A stretch of 64,000 bases of DNA, taken from Myxococcus sp. RHSTA-1-4 (GTDB lineage: Bacteria > Myxococcota > Myxococcia > Myxococcales > Myxococcaceae). A program made the position numbers and the translations under genes. A model generated the notes under the pieces. The model had not been told where the DNA came from and did not search any database. It worked only from the letters and a program-made list of their open reading frames with translations. Below are positions 36,426 to 45,555 of the stretch, piece by piece. How positions within the stretch are numbered: the first letter of the stretch is position 1; each line of letters starts with the position of its first letter. Where the stretch lies: the NCBI RefSeq assembly GCF_020037125.1, contig NZ_JAIQDG010000014.1, positions 1 through 64,000 of the forward strand. The letters are read 5' to 3'.

Positions 36426-37730
36426 ATGGCCACGGACTCCGACGACACGCTGCCTCCCCAGGGCCGTTTCACCCGAATGCGCAAGCTGGCGGGCCTCTCC
36501 ATGCAGGTGGGCTCGGAGGTGCTCAAGAGCGGCGCGAAGCGCCTGGCCGGGGGCACGCCGGAGCTGCTCGGCAAGGGGGCCGCGGAGGCGCTGGTCTCCA
36601 CCCTGGGAGAGCTGAAGGGCGCGGCCATGAAGCTGGGCCAGGCCCTCTCCATGGACCCGGACCTGCTCACCCCCGAGGTGCGGCAGGTGCTGGCGCGCCT
36701 GCAGAACCAGGCCCCCGCCATGTCCCACGAGCAGGTGTCCCGCGTGGTGCGCGAGGAGCTGGGCGCCCCGCCCCAGGAGGCCTTCCGCGAGTTCAGCCGA
36801 GAGCCCCTGGCCGCCGCGTCCCTGGGACAGGTGCACCGCGCCGTGCTGCACGACGGCCGCGCGGTGGCGGTGAAGGTGCAGTACCCCGGCATCGCCGACT
36901 CCATGGCCCATGACCTCCAGAACCTGGGCATGGTGGTGAAGACGGTGTCCCTGGCGTCGAAGCTGATGGATGGCTCCGCCTACTTCCAGGAGTTCCGCGA
37001 CGAGCTGCTGCTGGAGCTGGACTACCGCCGCGAGGCCTCGCTGGCCCGCGGCTTCGCGAAGAGCGTGGCGCCGCTGAAGGACCTGTACGTGCCGGAGGTC
37101 GTCTCCAGCCACAGCACCGGGCGCGTGCTGACGCTGGAGCTGCTGGAGGGGCTGACGCTCAAGGACTGGGTCGTCACCAGTCCCTCCAACGAGGAGCGCT
37201 TCCGCGTGGCGCGCCAGCTCATCCTCGCCACCTACGGGCCCTTCTTCCTCGCGGGGGAAATCCACGCCGACCCGCACCCGGGCAACTTCATGGTGATGCC
37301 GGACGGGCGGCTGGGGCTGCTGGACTTCGGCAGCATCAAGCGCTTCAGCCCGCGCTTCGTGAGCGCCAACCAGCGCATGTTCCAACACGCCATGCGGATG
37401 GAGTCCATGGACGTGCTGGGCCTCAGCAGGGAGGTGGGCTTCACCGTCGAGCTGCCGGACGCGGAGGCCGAGGAGCTCATCCGCGAGGTGCTGCACATCG
37501 CCGGGCGCCCCATGCGCACCACGCCGTACGACTACGCGACGTGTGAAATCACCCGCGACATGCGCAACCACTTCGCGCGCAACGCGCCGCGCTTCCTGAA
37601 AATCAAACCGCCCGCGGAGGCGGTGATGTTCTTCCGCTCCACCGGCGGGCTGGCGCAGAACCTCCGGCTCATCGGCGCGCGGGGGGACTTCCGCGGCGTG
37701 TACCTGGAAGTGGCGGAGCTGCTGGGCTGA
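36426..37730 (+). CDS. ABC1/AarF/UbiB family atypical kinase
   Basis: 434 residues. UbiB-family landmarks: the KxGQ-like motif MKLGQALS (about 75), the Ala-rich nucleotide loop LAAASLGQVHRAVL, VAVKVQYPGI with the lysine, ELLLELDYRREA, the catalytic IHADPHPGNF and the metal-binding LLDFGSIKRF. The family supports isoprenoid quinone synthesis and lipid handling and has ATPase rather than protein-kinase activity in studied members. The long C-terminal part lacks membrane helices. Start MATDSDD; no strong ribosome site. No quinone genes are adjacent. Confidence 0.92.
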   Translation: MATDSDDTLPPQGRFTRMRKLAGLSMQVGSEVLKSGAKRLAGGTPELLGKGAAEALVSTLGELKGAAMKLGQALSMDPDLLTPEVRQVLARLQNQAPAMSHEQVSRVVREELGAPPQEAFREFSREPLAAASLGQVHRAVLHDGRAVAVKVQYPGIADSMAHDLQNLGMVVKTVSLASKLMDGSAYFQEFRDELLLELDYRREASLARGFAKSVAPLKDLYVPEVVSSHSTGRVLTLELLEGLTLKDWVVTSPSNEERFRVARQLILATYGPFFLAGEIHADPHPGNFMVMPDGRLGLLDFGSIKRFSPRFVSANQRMFQHAMRMESMDVLGLSREVGFTVELPDAEAEELIREVLHIAGRPMRTTPYDYATCEITRDMRNHFARNAPRFLKIKPPAEAVMFFRSTGGLAQNLRLIGARGDFRGVYLEVAELLG

Positions 37731-37755
37731 AGTGGCCCGCTCCGCCCCGGGGACG

Positions 37756-38163
37756 CTACCGGACGGCCGGAGTGGCCTCGGGAGTGCGGCCCTTCTGGTG
37801 GATGGCCTCCAGCTTCTGGGCCAGCTCCTCGCCCTGCACGCTCTTGGAGATGTAGCCGTCCGCGCCGGACGCCCTCGCCAGGGCGCGCAGCTTGGACTCG
37901 TCCGAGGCGGAGAAGAGGATGAACTTGGTGCCCGCCGGGGCCTGCGCCCGCGCCAGTGCCAGCACCTTGTCGCCGCTGAGCGCGGGGATGTTCACGTCCA
38001 GCAGCACCAGGTCTGGCGCCGACGTCCGCACCAGGTTGGACACGCCCAGCGAGGAGCGGTGGGTGCGCACGTCGAAGCCAAAGGCGGACAACGTTCGCTC
38101 CGCCAGGACGAGCTGGTCCTGATCGTCGTCCACCACCAGGACGCGGATCTTCATCTCCGACAT
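37756..38163 (-). CDS. Single-domain response regulator, paralogue A
   Basis: 135 residues, receiver only: acidic cluster VVDDDQDQ, phosphoacceptor Asp 56 in VLLDVNIP, SASDES in place of the switch Thr/Ser, and the lysine in GADGYISKSVQGEEL. GGGGGAGGAG lies before the ATG. It shares long identical stretches with the receiver at 42195-42605 but has no adjacent kinase. It could compete for, or be phosphorylated by, the hybrid kinase encoded 5 kb away. That is inference. Confidence 0.92.
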   Translation of the reverse strand: MSEMKIRVLVVDDDQDQLVLAERTLSAFGFDVRTHRSSLGVSNLVRTSAPDLVLLDVNIPALSGDKVLALARAQAPAGTKFILFSASDESKLRALARASGADGYISKSVQGEELAQKLEAIHQKGRTPEATPAVR

Positions 38164-38572
38164 GACTCCTCCCCCATGAGAAGTGCGGAATGGGTTCACG
38201 ACCGCGCTCCCGGCTCCACCGCCGGGCTCGGGCCCCTCAGCAGAGTATCCCGCACCCGCGTCCCCGTGTCGCTACCCCACGGGTCCGCCGCTCGCCTGCC
38301 TCCACGATGCGTCTCTGTAAAAGCCGCGCAGCTTGGAACGCGGGGCGGGTAGAGCGGCACCCGGTGCGTCATGAGGGGCTCGACGGCGCTCTGTCCGTGG
38401 GCTTCGCGGGCCGGCCACCGTTTGAGCGTGAGGCCCCGCACTCGGGGCCGTCCTCCAGGGCATTCGACCGGCGGCCGATATCCGTGCGCCTGTAGCGGTG
38501 TCACTCTGGGTGGAACCACGGCGTCAGGCGCGCTCGCGCGCCGTCCCCCACGCCGGGGTTGTCCCCCCAGGA
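38164..38572. other. Intergenic region with possible plus-strand transcript
   Basis: No frame has a convincing protein. The stretch ends in an intrinsic terminator oriented for a plus-strand RNA although no plus-strand gene precedes it, so a small RNA or leader may be encoded here. I could not identify a promoter or a known RNA family. Confidence 0.35.
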
Positions 38573-38616
38573 GGGCCAGGGCAGTGTTCCCCAACTGCCC
38601 TGGCCCGCCGCTTTTT
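38573..38616 (+). terminator. Rho-independent terminator
   Basis: Perfect 13-base arms GGGCCAGGGCAGT and ACTGCCCTGGCCC with an 8-base loop are followed by GCCGC and five T residues. The T-run is on the plus strand. The hairpin also lies a few bases past the stop of the minus-strand hydrolase gene and may serve both directions. Confidence 0.75.
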
Positions 38617-38618
38617 CG

Positions 38619-39410
38619 CTACCCGCCCAGGGCCTGGGACGCGGCGGGCTCCGTCTCCCAGCGCGACGCACCCAGGTGCTGGAGGAACCAGAGGCCGGCC
38701 AGCTCCACCATGCGGGCCTGGGCGCCGGGCTCCTCGAAGTGGTGGGTGGCGCCGGGGATGACCTCCAGCCGCTTCTCCGCGGACAGCAGGCCGAGGGCGC
38801 GGCGGTGGGGCTCCAGCGTGGACGTGTCCTCGCCGCCGGCGATGAGCAGCGTGGGTGCGCGCACGCGCGACAGCACCGTTGCCGCCAGCGCCAGCCTTCC
38901 GCCGCGGCACACCACCGCGTCCACGGATTCAGGCCGCAGCGCGGCGGCCGCCAGGGCCGCGCCCGCGCCCGTGTACGAGCCCAGGTAGCCCACCTTCAGG
39001 CCGCTCGTCCGCGGCGCGCGCCGCAGCCAGCGCGCCACGCCCGCCAGCCGCCCCGCGAACAGGCCCAGGTTGAAGCGCAAATCCCTCTCGCGCTTCGCCT
39101 CCTCCTCCGCCGCCGTCAGCAGGTCCACCGCCAGCGTGCCGAGCCCCTCCGCCTGGAGCAGGCGCGCCACCTTCAGGTCCCGCGCTCCGCGCCGGCTGCT
39201 GCCATGGCCACGCACCAGCACCACGACACCCGTGGCGGCGGTGGGCACCTGGAGGAGGCCTTGCAGCTCCACGCCCTCGTCCACCGGCACCCGCACCTCG
39301 CCGTTGCTCGCCGGAGGCATCCAGGCCGCGGAGCCCTGTCCCGAGTCCACCAACCCCCGGACGGCCTTCCCCGCGCTCTCATCCGACCTGCGTGAACCCT
39401 GCTTCTTCAT
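38619..39410 (-). CDS. Alpha/beta hydrolase (dienelactone hydrolase-like) lacking the nucleophile Ser
   Basis: 263 residues. The strand order and motifs of the DLH-like group are present: LQGLLQVPTAATGVVVLVRG HG, LAVDLLTAAEEE, APTLLIAGGEDTSTL with the acid and PGATHHFEEPG with the catalytic His. The nucleophile elbow reads GYLGSYTGAGAAL. Relatives have G-A-S-T-G here, so the Ser is replaced by Tyr. A Ser occurs one position earlier. The protein may be inactive or use another mechanism. There is no signal peptide. AGGAGAGGG precedes the ATG. Confidence 0.82.
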   Translation of the reverse strand: MKKQGSRRSDESAGKAVRGLVDSGQGSAAWMPPASNGEVRVPVDEGVELQGLLQVPTAATGVVVLVRGHGSSRRGARDLKVARLLQAEGLGTLAVDLLTAAEEEAKRERDLRFNLGLFAGRLAGVARWLRRAPRTSGLKVGYLGSYTGAGAALAAAALRPESVDAVVCRGGRLALAATVLSRVRAPTLLIAGGEDTSTLEPHRRALGLLSAEKRLEVIPGATHHFEEPGAQARMVELAGLWFLQHLGASRWETEPAASQALGG

Positions 39411-39516
39411 GCGGAGTCCCTCTCCTTTGTCGGACTGCGTCAGCCAAGAAGTCGTTCACTGCCTGCACCTGGATGATTGCACGGTACAGGCCAGTCCTGG
39501 GAGCAGGCGGGCGCCC

Positions 39517-39987
39517 TCAGGTCAGGGCGGCCAGGGCGGGCTCCCAGAGGCGTTTGCCCAGGGCCTCGTGGAGCCAGAGGGCGTGCTCACGCTCCTGGGC
39601 GAGGTGGTGGCGCAGCAGGGCCTCCAGCTCCGGAGGCCACGTGTCCCGGAGCAGCAGCGCATAACTGCGCTCCACCAGGTGCTCGCAGCCCGTGACGGCC
39701 GTGAGGGCCGCTTCGATGCGCAGGGGGCCTTTCGTTCCTACCGGGGGACGGCCCACCAGCGGGCCGTGCCGCACCTCCAGGCTCGGAGTGACTGGCGCCT
39801 CGCCATGACGCTCGAGGCAGGCGTTGAGGACCTGGAGGTGGTGGAGGTGCTCGTTCCGGAAGGCGTCCAGGCGCACCCTCAGCGAGGGCACCTCCACGCG
39901 CTGGAGGGCGGCGGCGTGGGAGGCGGCCGCGTCGGCGTCCAGGAAGATGATTTCCCGCAACAGGTCCAGCTGGTCCTTCGAGAGCAT
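39517..39987 (-). CDS. Ferritin-like helical protein
   Basis: 156 residues, four helices with E/H placements of ferritin-like proteins: LREIIFLDADAAASHAAALQ, RNEHLHHLQVLNACLERHG, LTAVTGCEHLVERSYALLL and LRHHLAQEREHALWLHEAL. The ExxH pairs in helices 2 and 4 would allow a di-metal site; helix 3 has E-H. This is the DUF2383/'ferritin-like domain-containing' type. A stress or metal role is likely but unproven. It stands alone, upstream of the hydrolase on the same strand. Confidence 0.7.
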   Translation of the reverse strand: MLSKDQLDLLREIIFLDADAAASHAAALQRVEVPSLRVRLDAFRNEHLHHLQVLNACLERHGEAPVTPSLEVRHGPLVGRPPVGTKGPLRIEAALTAVTGCEHLVERSYALLLRDTWPPELEALLRHHLAQEREHALWLHEALGKRLWEPALAALT

Positions 39988-40102
39988 GGGCGCCTCGGGC
40001 GTGAAGTCAGCGTGTGCCCTCCAGGGAGGGGCCGGAATCGCCCCTTCGTACGATGCGGCCCTGACATTCAGGACAGGGTGTGGGACTCCGGGATGTAACG
40101 CG

Positions 40103-41140
40103 TCAGGACTTGAAAGCGACGACGAGCTCGAAGGGGCCGGGCAGCACCTCGGCGCGTGTGAAGCCCGTCTCGTCCAGCACGCGCAGGTAGTGCTCCACCT
40201 CGCGCAGCCGGCTGACGCAGGAGTCCACGCCGATGAGGAAGTAGGACCAGAAGAACTGCGCGGCCAGCCGCTCCGGCGTGCGGAACTCCTCGCAGATGAG
40301 GACGCGGCCTCCGGAGGGCAGCGCCTCCCACGCGGCCTTCAGCAGCGCGCGCGCCGTGTCCGCCGGCCAGTCATGCAGCACGCGGACGAAGGAAATCGCG
40401 TCGTAGCCCCGCGGCAGCGGCTCCTTCAGGAAGTCCCCGCCCACGAAGCCCAGGCGCTCCGGGGGCAGGCCGTGGCGCTCACGCGTGCGCGCCACCAGCG
40501 GCGCGGTGGCCGGCAGGTTGTAGACGTCCACCCTGAGGCCGGGGTGCTCACGCACGAGGTGCGCCGCCAGCGTGCCGTCACCGCCGCCCACGTCCAGGAG
40601 GCGCGCGCCGCCGTGCCACAGCCGGGGGCCGTGCGCGCGGAACGTCTCGAGGATGGGGGGCAGGCCCGCCGCCATGCTGGCCTCGAAGCCCGCCACCTGC
40701 TCCGGCGTGCGCGGGGGCCAGTCGAAGGCGTCGGCGGGCATGGCGTGCTCGCCGCGCAGCACCTCGGGAAGCCGCCCGTGCAGCTGTCGCCAGGCGTACT
40801 TCTCCCTGTCCCTCTCCAGCGAGCGCGGGCCCAGCACGGCCTCCGCCGCCGCGCGCAGGCCCGGCACCGCCTGGTAGCGCGCGGACTCCAGCGCGTCGGA
40901 CGGCTGCTCGCGCCGCACCAGCCCCAGGCTCTCCAGGCAGTCCATCAGCTTGTAGAGGCGCCCGGGGATGAGGCCGTGCCGCGCGGCCAGCTCGCCCAGG
41001 GTGACGGGGCCCGGCTCCAGCGCGTCCAGCAGCCCGAGCTGGAGGGAGGCCTCCACCACGTCCACCGCACGCGCGCCGTTGAACAGCAGGTGCAACAGGG
41101 CACGCGGCGAGGCCGCGGGGGACGAGAGCTCCATCGTCAT
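40103..41140 (-). CDS. SAM-dependent O-methyltransferase
   Basis: 345 residues. The N-terminal winged-helix dimerisation domain (about 10-100: LLHLLFNGARAVDVVEASLQ, LAARHGLIPGRLYKLMDCLE) and C-terminal Rossmann domain (LLDVGGGDGTLAAHLV; FVGGDFLKEPLPRGYDAISF; RVLHDWPADTARALL) are those of the plant/bacterial O-methyltransferase family used in specialised metabolism. The LHDW histidine matches the catalytic base position. AAAGGTGAG precedes the ATG. It lies 70 bases behind the tryptophan-dioxygenase-like gene, so a kynurenine-type product is a plausible substrate. Confidence 0.88.
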   Translation of the reverse strand: MTMELSSPAASPRALLHLLFNGARAVDVVEASLQLGLLDALEPGPVTLGELAARHGLIPGRLYKLMDCLESLGLVRREQPSDALESARYQAVPGLRAAAEAVLGPRSLERDREKYAWRQLHGRLPEVLRGEHAMPADAFDWPPRTPEQVAGFEASMAAGLPPILETFRAHGPRLWHGGARLLDVGGGDGTLAAHLVREHPGLRVDVYNLPATAPLVARTRERHGLPPERLGFVGGDFLKEPLPRGYDAISFVRVLHDWPADTARALLKAAWEALPSGGRVLICEEFRTPERLAAQFFWSYFLIGVDSCVSRLREVEHYLRVLDETGFTRAEVLPGPFELVVAFKS

Positions 41141-41210
41141 GGCTCACCTTTCATGGCTGGGGCTTCGCGGTGCCCCTTCCGGAGCACCGCCGCCGTCGCG
41201 CGCTTCTCGC

Positions 41211-42092
41211 TCACAGCTCCGCGGGAGGGAAGGCGCCATGCGCCGGGCAGCCGCCTCCAGGGCGGGGCGCCGTGTACGCGCCCGGGCCCGCGTGCATGCA
41301 GCCCTCGCGGCTGGCGCCCGGGGCCAGGCCGCCCTCGCGCCGCCACGCGGACGTCAGCTCCACGCGCACGTCCCAGAGCTGGCGGAACAGTGGCATCGTC
41401 ATCCGCCCCGCGAGCACCTGCGTGGGCAGCCCGTCCAGCGCCTTCACCGAGCGGTCCACGCCGATGGTGCGCCGCACCAGCTGGAAGTGCGCGTGCAGCC
41501 AGCCCTGGAAGGCCTCGTCCACGTCCACGAGCTGCTCGCAGATGCGCTTGAGGTCGTCCGGCCCGCCGGCGCTGTAGACGGACTTCAGCGTCTGCTCGTG
41601 CCGCGCGAGCAGCCGCTCCAGCGCCCCTTCCAGCCCGGCCGCAGCGTGCCGCAGCATGTTGTAGCCGGGGGACTCCTGGCCGCTGCCGTTGCCCAGGCTG
41701 CGACGGATGACCTGGTACGTGTCCGGCGTCATCGTCTCCAGCACCGCCAGCTCCGACACCATGGTGCGCAGTACGCGGCTGACGCGCTCCAGCCGCGCCG
41801 AGGCCGCCCACAGCGCGCCCCCGTCCAGCTCCGCCACCACCTCCACCGCCTCACGAGACGCCAGCTTCAGCCACAGCTCCTGCGCCTGGTGCACCACCTG
41901 GAACATCAGCTCGTCGTGCGCGACGCGCTGCTCCTCCTCCACCTGCAAGGACAGCAGCTCCGGTGTCTTCAGGTAGACCTCGTAGTCCAGCTCCCCCCGG
42001 CCCACCCACTTCTTCAGCAGGGGGTTGAAGAGGGGGGCTGAGAGTTCTTGTCGTAACTTTTGCGCGTAGCTGTAATCAGTAGTCGTGTGCAT
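41211..42092 (-). CDS. Tryptophan 2,3-dioxygenase-like heme enzyme
   Basis: 293 residues, all helical. TDO landmarks: HDELMFQVVHQAQELWLKL with the distal His, LETMTPDTYQVIRRSLG with the substrate-binding Arg, and WLHAHFQLVRRTIGVDRSVK with the proximal heme-ligand His. The SGFQS loop of canonical TDO is replaced by NGSGQESPG. The enzyme would open the indole ring of tryptophan or a derivative to an N-formylkynurenine-type product. A Gly/Pro-rich tail with Cys/His (about 255-293) is unusual. GGAGGG precedes the ATG. It pairs with an O-methyltransferase rather than kynureninase, so anabolism is suggested. Confidence 0.85.
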   Translation of the reverse strand: MHTTTDYSYAQKLRQELSAPLFNPLLKKWVGRGELDYEVYLKTPELLSLQVEEEQRVAHDELMFQVVHQAQELWLKLASREAVEVVAELDGGALWAASARLERVSRVLRTMVSELAVLETMTPDTYQVIRRSLGNGSGQESPGYNMLRHAAAGLEGALERLLARHEQTLKSVYSAGGPDDLKRICEQLVDVDEAFQGWLHAHFQLVRRTIGVDRSVKALDGLPTQVLAGRMTMPLFRQLWDVRVELTSAWRREGGLAPGASREGCMHAGPGAYTAPRPGGGCPAHGAFPPAEL

Positions 42093-42142
42093 GGGGCCCT
42101 CCGGAGGGGGGGGTGAGGCTTCGGAAGGAGGTGAGGGTGAGG

Positions 42143-42167
42143 CCCCCGAGCTATCACGGCTCGGGGG
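42143..42167. terminator. Hairpin after the receiver gene
   Basis: Perfect 9-base arms CCCCCGAGC and GCTCGGGGG with a 7-base loop lie 27 bases past the stop of the minus-strand receiver gene and upstream of the dioxygenase gene. There is no T-run. It probably ends the cytochrome-FIST-kinase-receiver operon. Confidence 0.55.
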
Positions 42168-42194
42168 GGTGGGGGGAACTGCGGTGTTACTACG

Positions 42195-42605
42195 TCAAGT
42201 GGCCGGGGCCGGGGTCGGGGTGGGCGGCCGGGGCTTGAGGCGGAAGGAGCGCAGCCGCTGGGCCAGCTCCTCGCCCTGGACGCTCTTGGAGATGTAGCCG
42301 TCGGCGCCCGAGGCGAGCGCGAGCGAGCGCAGCTTGGACTCGTCGGACGCGGAGTAGAGGATGAACTTCGTCTTCGACGACGCGTACTGGCGCGCCAGGT
42401 TGACGACCTTGTCGCCCTTGAGGGCGGGGAAGTTCACGTCGATGAGGACGAAGTCCGGCTCCGACTGCCGCACGAGGTTGGAGACACCCAGCGCGGAGGT
42501 GTGCGTCAGCACCTCGAACCCATAGGCGCTCAGCGAGCGCTGCACGAGGTCGAGCAGGTCCGGGTCGTCGTCCACCACCAGGACGCGTGCTTTTTCTTCA
42601 GGCAT
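42195..42605 (-). CDS. Single-domain response regulator, paralogue B
   Basis: 136 residues: receiver with VVDDDPDLLDL, Asp 56 in VLIDVNFP, SASDES and GADGYISKSVQGEEL, then a short Pro-rich tail. It overlaps the 3' end of the hybrid kinase by eight bases and should be its phosphorylation partner. Very similar to the orphan receiver at 37756-38163. Confidence 0.93.
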   Translation of the reverse strand: MPEEKARVLVVDDDPDLLDLVQRSLSAYGFEVLTHTSALGVSNLVRQSEPDFVLIDVNFPALKGDKVVNLARQYASSKTKFILYSASDESKLRSLALASGADGYISKSVQGEELAQRLRSFRLKPRPPTPTPAPAT

Positions 42606-45552
42606 GGGTTCTCCCTAGATGCTTGCGGATCATCTCGAGCAACTGGTCACGATCAAGGGGCTTGGTGAGATACGCGGTGCAGCCGGCCGCGTGCGCCTTG
42701 TCCTGGTACTCGCGCCCCGCGTGCGCCGTGACGGCGATGACGGGGACGTTGGCCGCCGACGGTACGGCGCGCAGGCGGCGCGTCACCTCCCAGCCGTCCA
42801 GGCGCGGCAGGGAGAGGTCCATCAGGATGAGGTCCGGGTTGTCGCGGGTGGCGCGCTCCAGGCCGTGCTCGCCGTCCTCCGCCTCGATGACCTCGAAGAG
42901 GCCGCCGAGGTAGCGGCGGACGATGTCGCGGTTCTGCGCGCTGTCCTCCACGTAGAGGATGCGCGGCAGCTTGCCCGCGCTGGCGGCGCGCTGGGATAGC
43001 AGCAGGCCCTTGGCCTGGGCGATGACGTCCTCCAGCGCGTGGCCGCCCTTCTTCACGAAGCCGGCGAAGCCGTCGCGCAGGAGCGCCTCCTCCTCGGAGG
43101 AGAGCGTCTTGCCGGTGAGCACCACCACGGGCACCTGGAGCTTCTCCGCGCGCAGCCGGCGCAGCACCTCGAAGCCGTCCAGGTTGGGCATCATCAAATC
43201 CAGCACCACCAGCGCCGGCGGGGAGACGCGGGCCTTGAGGATGGCGTCCTCGCCGCTGCGGGCCTCGGCGGTGGAGAATCCGGCGCGGCGCAGGTTGCGG
43301 CTGACGAGCTCGCGGGTGGCGGCGTCGTCGTCCACCACCAGCACCTCGCCCACCTGGGCGGAGCTGGTGGCGGCCAGGCCGAGGCTGCGCTGCACCACCT
43401 CCACCAGCCGCTCCGGCTCCACCGGCTTGACGAGGTACTCACACGCGCCCAGCGAGAAGCCGCGCGCCCGCTGCTCCTCCACGGAGATGAGGATGACGGG
43501 GATGCCGGACAGCGAGGGCTCGCTCTTGAGCTGGCTGAGCACGGACCAGCCGTCCAGCTTGGGCAGGTGGATGTCCAGGAGGATGGCCTGCGGCTTCACC
43601 TCGCGGGCCCGCTTGAGGGCGGCGATGCCGTCCTCGGCCGTCACCACCTTGAAGCCCGCGGGCTCCAGCTGCCCGGCCACGAGCTGCTGGATGAGCGGGT
43701 CGTCGTCCACCACCAGCACGGTGCTGCCCGGCTGCGCCATGGAGCCCAGGTGCTGGGCCACCTCGGACATGGGCACGCCGCGCGTCTCCGGCAGCGGGAG
43801 CGACGTCATGCCGTCCACCGGCGTCTCCAGCGCGTTGGGCAGGCGCACGGTGAAGGTGGAGCCGCGGCCCAGCGTGGACGTCACGGACACGGTGCCGCCC
43901 AGCACGCGCGACAGCTCGCGGACGATGGCCAGCCCCAGGCCGGTGCCGCCCACCTTGCGCGTGGTGGAGCCGTCCACCTGGCGGAACTTCTCGAAGATGA
44001 AGGGGAGCTGGTCCGAGGGGATGCCGACGCCGGTGTCCTCCACCGTCATCACCACCTCGTTGCCGGACGGCACCAGGCCGAGCGCCACCTCGCCCGCCTC
44101 GGTGAACTTGGCGGCGTTGCTGAGGAGGTTCAGCATGATTTGCCGCAGCTTCAGCGCGTCCGAGCGCAGCACGCGCGTCGCCGGGTCGATGTTCGTGGTG
44201 AGGGCCACGTCCTTGCCCTTGAGGTACTCCTTCACCGTGGCCATGCACTCGTCGGCCAGCTCCTGCACGTCCACGTCCTCGGTGACGACCTCCACGCGGC
44301 CCGCTTCAATCTTGGACAGGTCCAGGATGTCGTTGATGAGGGCCAGCAGCGTCTTGGCGTTCGTCTTGACGACGTTGAGGTCCCTGCGGCCGTGGGCGGT
44401 GAGGCGGTTGCCCTCCTCGCGCATCAGCAGGTCGCAGTAGCCGATGATGCCGTTGAGCGGGGTGCGGATTTCGTGGCTGAAGTTGGCCAGGAACTCGCTC
44501 TTGAGGCGGGCGGCGGCCTCGGCCTCGCGGGCGCGCTCCTCCTCGTTGCGCTTGGCCACCGCCAGCTCCTGGGCCAGCCGGTCCAGGTCCTCGTTCTGCT
44601 GGCGGATGATTTCCATCTGCAGCGCGCGCTGCTGGTAGGACGCCAGCGAGCGCGCGGACACGGCGCGGGTGCGCTTGATTTCCTCCAGGCTGGCGGCGAG
44701 CTGCTTGTTGGCGGCCAGCAGCTCCGCCTGGGACGCGCGCAGGAGCTCCTCGCTCTGCTTGCGCTCGCTGATGTCCTCGGTGACGCCCAGCACGTAGCGG
44801 GCCACGCCGTGCTCGTCCAGGATGGGCATCTTGCGGGTGGAGAAGACGCGGTCCACGCCGTCCGCCCGGGCCACCTCCTCGAAGGACTTCATCTGCTTCG
44901 TCTCGAGGACCTCGGTGTCGATGGCGTTGAAGGAGTCCGCCTGCTCCTTGGGGAAGTAGTCGTGGTCCAGCTTCCCGAGCAGCCACTGCTTGGTGACCTT
45001 GAAGGTCTCCGCGAAGGTCTTGTTGGCCACCACCAGACGGCGCGTCTCCGCATCCTTCACGAAGAGGATGAAGGGGAGCGCGTCGATGATGTTCTCCATG
45101 ATGTAGTTGGTGCGCACCAGCTCCTCGGCGGTGGCGCTGTGGCGGCGGCGGTCGGCCGTCATCCGCAGCTCGCGGCTCACCACCGGCGCCAGCCGGCTGA
45201 AGCGGTCCTCGGTGACGTAGTCGAGCGCGCCGGCCCGTACGCTGGCCTCGAGCGTCTCGTCGCTCCAGTCCCTCGACATGACGACGAAGGGCAGCTCCTT
45301 GCCGTGCCGGCGCCAGAGCGCCTGCAGCTCGGCGAAGCCCATGCCGGGCACCTCGGAGCCGCACAGGGCGAGCGACCACGTCTGGGACAGCGCGGCCTCG
45401 GCGGCCGCCGGCGTGGTGGCCCGCTCGGTCTTCACCTGCACGCCCGCGGCGGCGAGCGCTTCCTCCACGCGCTGGCACTCACGCTCGCTCGCGACGAGCA
45501 GCAGGGTGGCGGTGTCCGCCGGAGTCTCGGAAGGCGACTGGGAGGAGGCCAT
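42598..45552 (-). CDS. Hybrid histidine kinase with pseudo-receiver, PAS and three receivers
   Basis: 984 residues, soluble. An N-terminal receiver-like domain (about 15-130) has SEVPGM at the phospho-site position and lacks the Asp. PAS (about 140-265) has [18 protein letters not shown] coiled coil follows to about 360. HisKA has the phosphoacceptor in [16 protein letters not shown]; HATPase has [21 protein letters not shown] and GTGLGLAI. Three C-terminal receivers have Asp in [16 protein letters not shown] and ILMDLSLP. This is a multi-step phosphorelay hub. It begins three bases after the FIST gene stop and overlaps the receiver gene, so all are one operon. Confidence 0.95.
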   Translation of the reverse strand: MASSQSPSETPADTATLLLVASERECQRVEEALAAAGVQVKTERATTPAAAEAALSQTWSLALCGSEVPGMGFAELQALWRRHGKELPFVVMSRDWSDETLEASVRAGALDYVTEDRFSRLAPVVSRELRMTADRRRHSATAEELVRTNYIMENIIDALPFILFVKDAETRRLVVANKTFAETFKVTKQWLLGKLDHDYFPKEQADSFNAIDTEVLETKQMKSFEEVARADGVDRVFSTRKMPILDEHGVARYVLGVTEDISERKQSEELLRASQAELLAANKQLAASLEEIKRTRAVSARSLASYQQRALQMEIIRQQNEDLDRLAQELAVAKRNEEERAREAEAAARLKSEFLANFSHEIRTPLNGIIGYCDLLMREEGNRLTAHGRRDLNVVKTNAKTLLALINDILDLSKIEAGRVEVVTEDVDVQELADECMATVKEYLKGKDVALTTNIDPATRVLRSDALKLRQIMLNLLSNAAKFTEAGEVALGLVPSGNEVVMTVEDTGVGIPSDQLPFIFEKFRQVDGSTTRKVGGTGLGLAIVRELSRVLGGTVSVTSTLGRGSTFTVRLPNALETPVDGMTSLPLPETRGVPMSEVAQHLGSMAQPGSTVLVVDDDPLIQQLVAGQLEPAGFKVVTAEDGIAALKRAREVKPQAILLDIHLPKLDGWSVLSQLKSEPSLSGIPVILISVEEQRARGFSLGACEYLVKPVEPERLVEVVQRSLGLAATSSAQVGEVLVVDDDAATRELVSRNLRRAGFSTAEARSGEDAILKARVSPPALVVLDLMMPNLDGFEVLRRLRAEKLQVPVVVLTGKTLSSEEEALLRDGFAGFVKKGGHALEDVIAQAKGLLLSQRAASAGKLPRILYVEDSAQNRDIVRRYLGGLFEVIEAEDGEHGLERATRDNPDLILMDLSLPRLDGWEVTRRLRAVPSAANVPVIAVTAHAGREYQDKAHAAGCTAYLTKPLDRDQLLEMIRKHLGRTHA

Positions 45553-45555
45553 GGC

